64,000 nucleotides of DNA from an uncultured Alphaproteobacteria bacterium (GTDB lineage Bacteria > Pseudomonadota > Alphaproteobacteria > UBA6615): contig CALSNJ010000007.1 of assembly GCA_943787745.1 (NCBI GenBank), positions 206,073-270,072 of the forward strand, in the 5' to 3' direction. Below the pieces are notes generated by a model. It did not search any database, was not told where the DNA came from, and saw nothing but the letters and a program-made list of their open reading frames with translations. How positions within the stretch are numbered: the stretch's first letter is position 1; every line of letters starts with the position of its first letter. A program made the translations under genes and the position numbers. Shown here one piece after another: positions 63,402-64,000 of the stretch.

Positions 63402-64000
63402 ATGGGACCCGACCCCAATTCCGAATACACCGATGACACCCAACTCGCCGACTGCGAGGTACCACCGACGACGTCGGACCAAGATCAATCATCAAAATGG
63501 ACGGCTCACTACGGCATAAACCCTTACAGCGACGACTGGTCTGTACCGCTGTCGTTTGCCCTGTCGAGCCAACATCCTGAGCATGTCGTTCTGATCAACA
63601 GGCTGTGTCACCAGTATCTGCCGGAGTACCTGCCGGAGAGGCGCGAGTATCGGGAGTTCGGAGCGTATCCACGCCGGGAACTCCGCATCATTATCCTGCA
63701 CCTGTATCTGATGTGGTGTCGCGACGAACGATTGTTCACGGCAATCCCGATGGGGAACGATACGGCCTACGGGCTGAAGAAGTACCGATTCATGGACGGG
63801 CAGTACCCGAAGATTGTCCGCAACCTTGCCGACAAAGGGCTGTTGATCTTGTGCCGGGTTACTCGGGACAGAACGACAGGTGAAGGCCGGACGACCCGGA
63901 TACGACCTACCGACAAACTCAGACAGCTATTCCTGACGGCGCGACCATTCGAGCAGACCATCCGTCGTGATCGGCAGGAGACCATCATCATCAACAATCG
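63402..64000 (+). CDS. Partial ORF, winged-helix-like, running off the window
   Basis: An uninterrupted frame from ATG 63402 (AGGA eight bases upstream) to the last base, at least 199 codons. Acidic Thr/Asp-rich N-terminus (about 1-35), then a helical part (RRELRIIILHLYLMWCRDERLF). A winged-helix-like segment has KIVRNLADKGLLILCRVTRD with an Arg/Thr-rich wing (TTGEGRTTRIR). Codon use is GC-rich. Such layouts are seen in replication initiators or regulators of mobile elements, but I do not recognise a family. The 3' end lies outside. Confidence 0.55.
   Translation, partial: MGPDPNSEYTDDTQLADCEVPPTTSDQDQSSKWTAHYGINPYSDDWSVPLSFALSSQHPEHVVLINRLCHQYLPEYLPERREYREFGAYPRRELRIIILHLYLMWCRDERLFTAIPMGNDTAYGLKKYRFMDGQYPKIVRNLADKGLLILCRVTRDRTTGEGRTTRIRPTDKLRQLFLTARPFEQTIRRDRQETIIINN

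Larger units (their letters stand above)
59387..64000. mobile_element. Integrated genomic element at tRNA-Pro (right end not in window)
   Basis: The DNA after the tRNA carries a tyrosine integrase, a terminase-small-subunit-like gene and orphans, with base composition unlike the preceding 59 kb (61.3-62.7 kb is strikingly AT-rich). No second copy of the tRNA 3' end is seen by 64000. 59387-59635 holds no gene and is the expected attL/promoter region of the integrase. The element could be a degenerate prophage or a satellite. Confidence 0.75.

Noticed and set aside
63234..63488. 84-codon minus-strand open frame
   Set aside because: No ribosome site, overlaps the supported partial ORF start, and lacks protein-like composition.

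Overview
The window looks like chromosomal DNA of a free-living, GC-rich alphaproteobacterium. The evidence is a GapR/DUF2312 nucleoid protein, a DUF1244 protein, a three-subunit PntAA/PntAB/PntB transhydrogenase, an Irr-type iron control element, FNR/FixK-type operator logic, TRAP-TAXI and LIV transporters, and palindromic intergenic repeats typical of this class. I cannot name the genus.

Layout. 1-27 kb is mostly housekeeping: uvrB (partial), a tiny membrane protein behind an FNR-like box, aspartate aminotransferase, dps behind a perfect iron control element, gapR, a giant indolepyruvate:ferredoxin oxidoreductase, acyl-CoA synthetase, oligoendopeptidase F, an ABC1 kinase, a chemoreceptor, a Bcr/CflA exporter, a Sel1 protein and the pnt operon. 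rpsU converges on pntB across a bidirectional terminator.

27.7-36.4 kb is the most unusual part: eight tightly packed co-directional genes that look like an undescribed cell-envelope machine. They encode an acidic secreted protein, a lipoprotein, a bitopic TPR-like protein, a bitopic PEGA plus FGE-like protein without the catalytic cysteines, a 51-residue exported micropeptide, a TolQ/ExbB/MotA-like channel, and two ExbD-like proteins. Each ExbD-like protein has an Asp at the start of its single membrane helix and a periplasmic vWA domain. The last two genes start at CTG and TTG, each overlapping the upstream stop by four bases.

36.4-59.3 kb carries transport and metabolism: a peptide/nickel-type ABC system without ATPases, pyrE, and a complete LIV-type ABC operon whose leader is a TPP riboswitch, which points to a thiamin-related substrate. 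Then come hspQ, a thioesterase, a Tat-exported aldo/keto reductase, an aminotransferase, a DenD-like dehydrogenase, apt, and an RpiR regulator with a tandem operator next to a class III aminotransferase, a TRAP-TAXI transporter and UspA.

59.3-64 kb is an integrated element at tRNA-Pro(CGG): tyrosine integrase, a terminase-small-subunit-like gene, a very AT-rich secreted protein preceded by a signal-peptide-only ORF, an orphan gene, and a partial winged-helix-like ORF running off the end.

Caveat: single-base frame disruptions occur in uvrB (two), pepF, the class III aminotransferase, the TAXI protein and the terminase-like gene. Such a density in conserved genes suggests sequencing or assembly errors rather than real decay.
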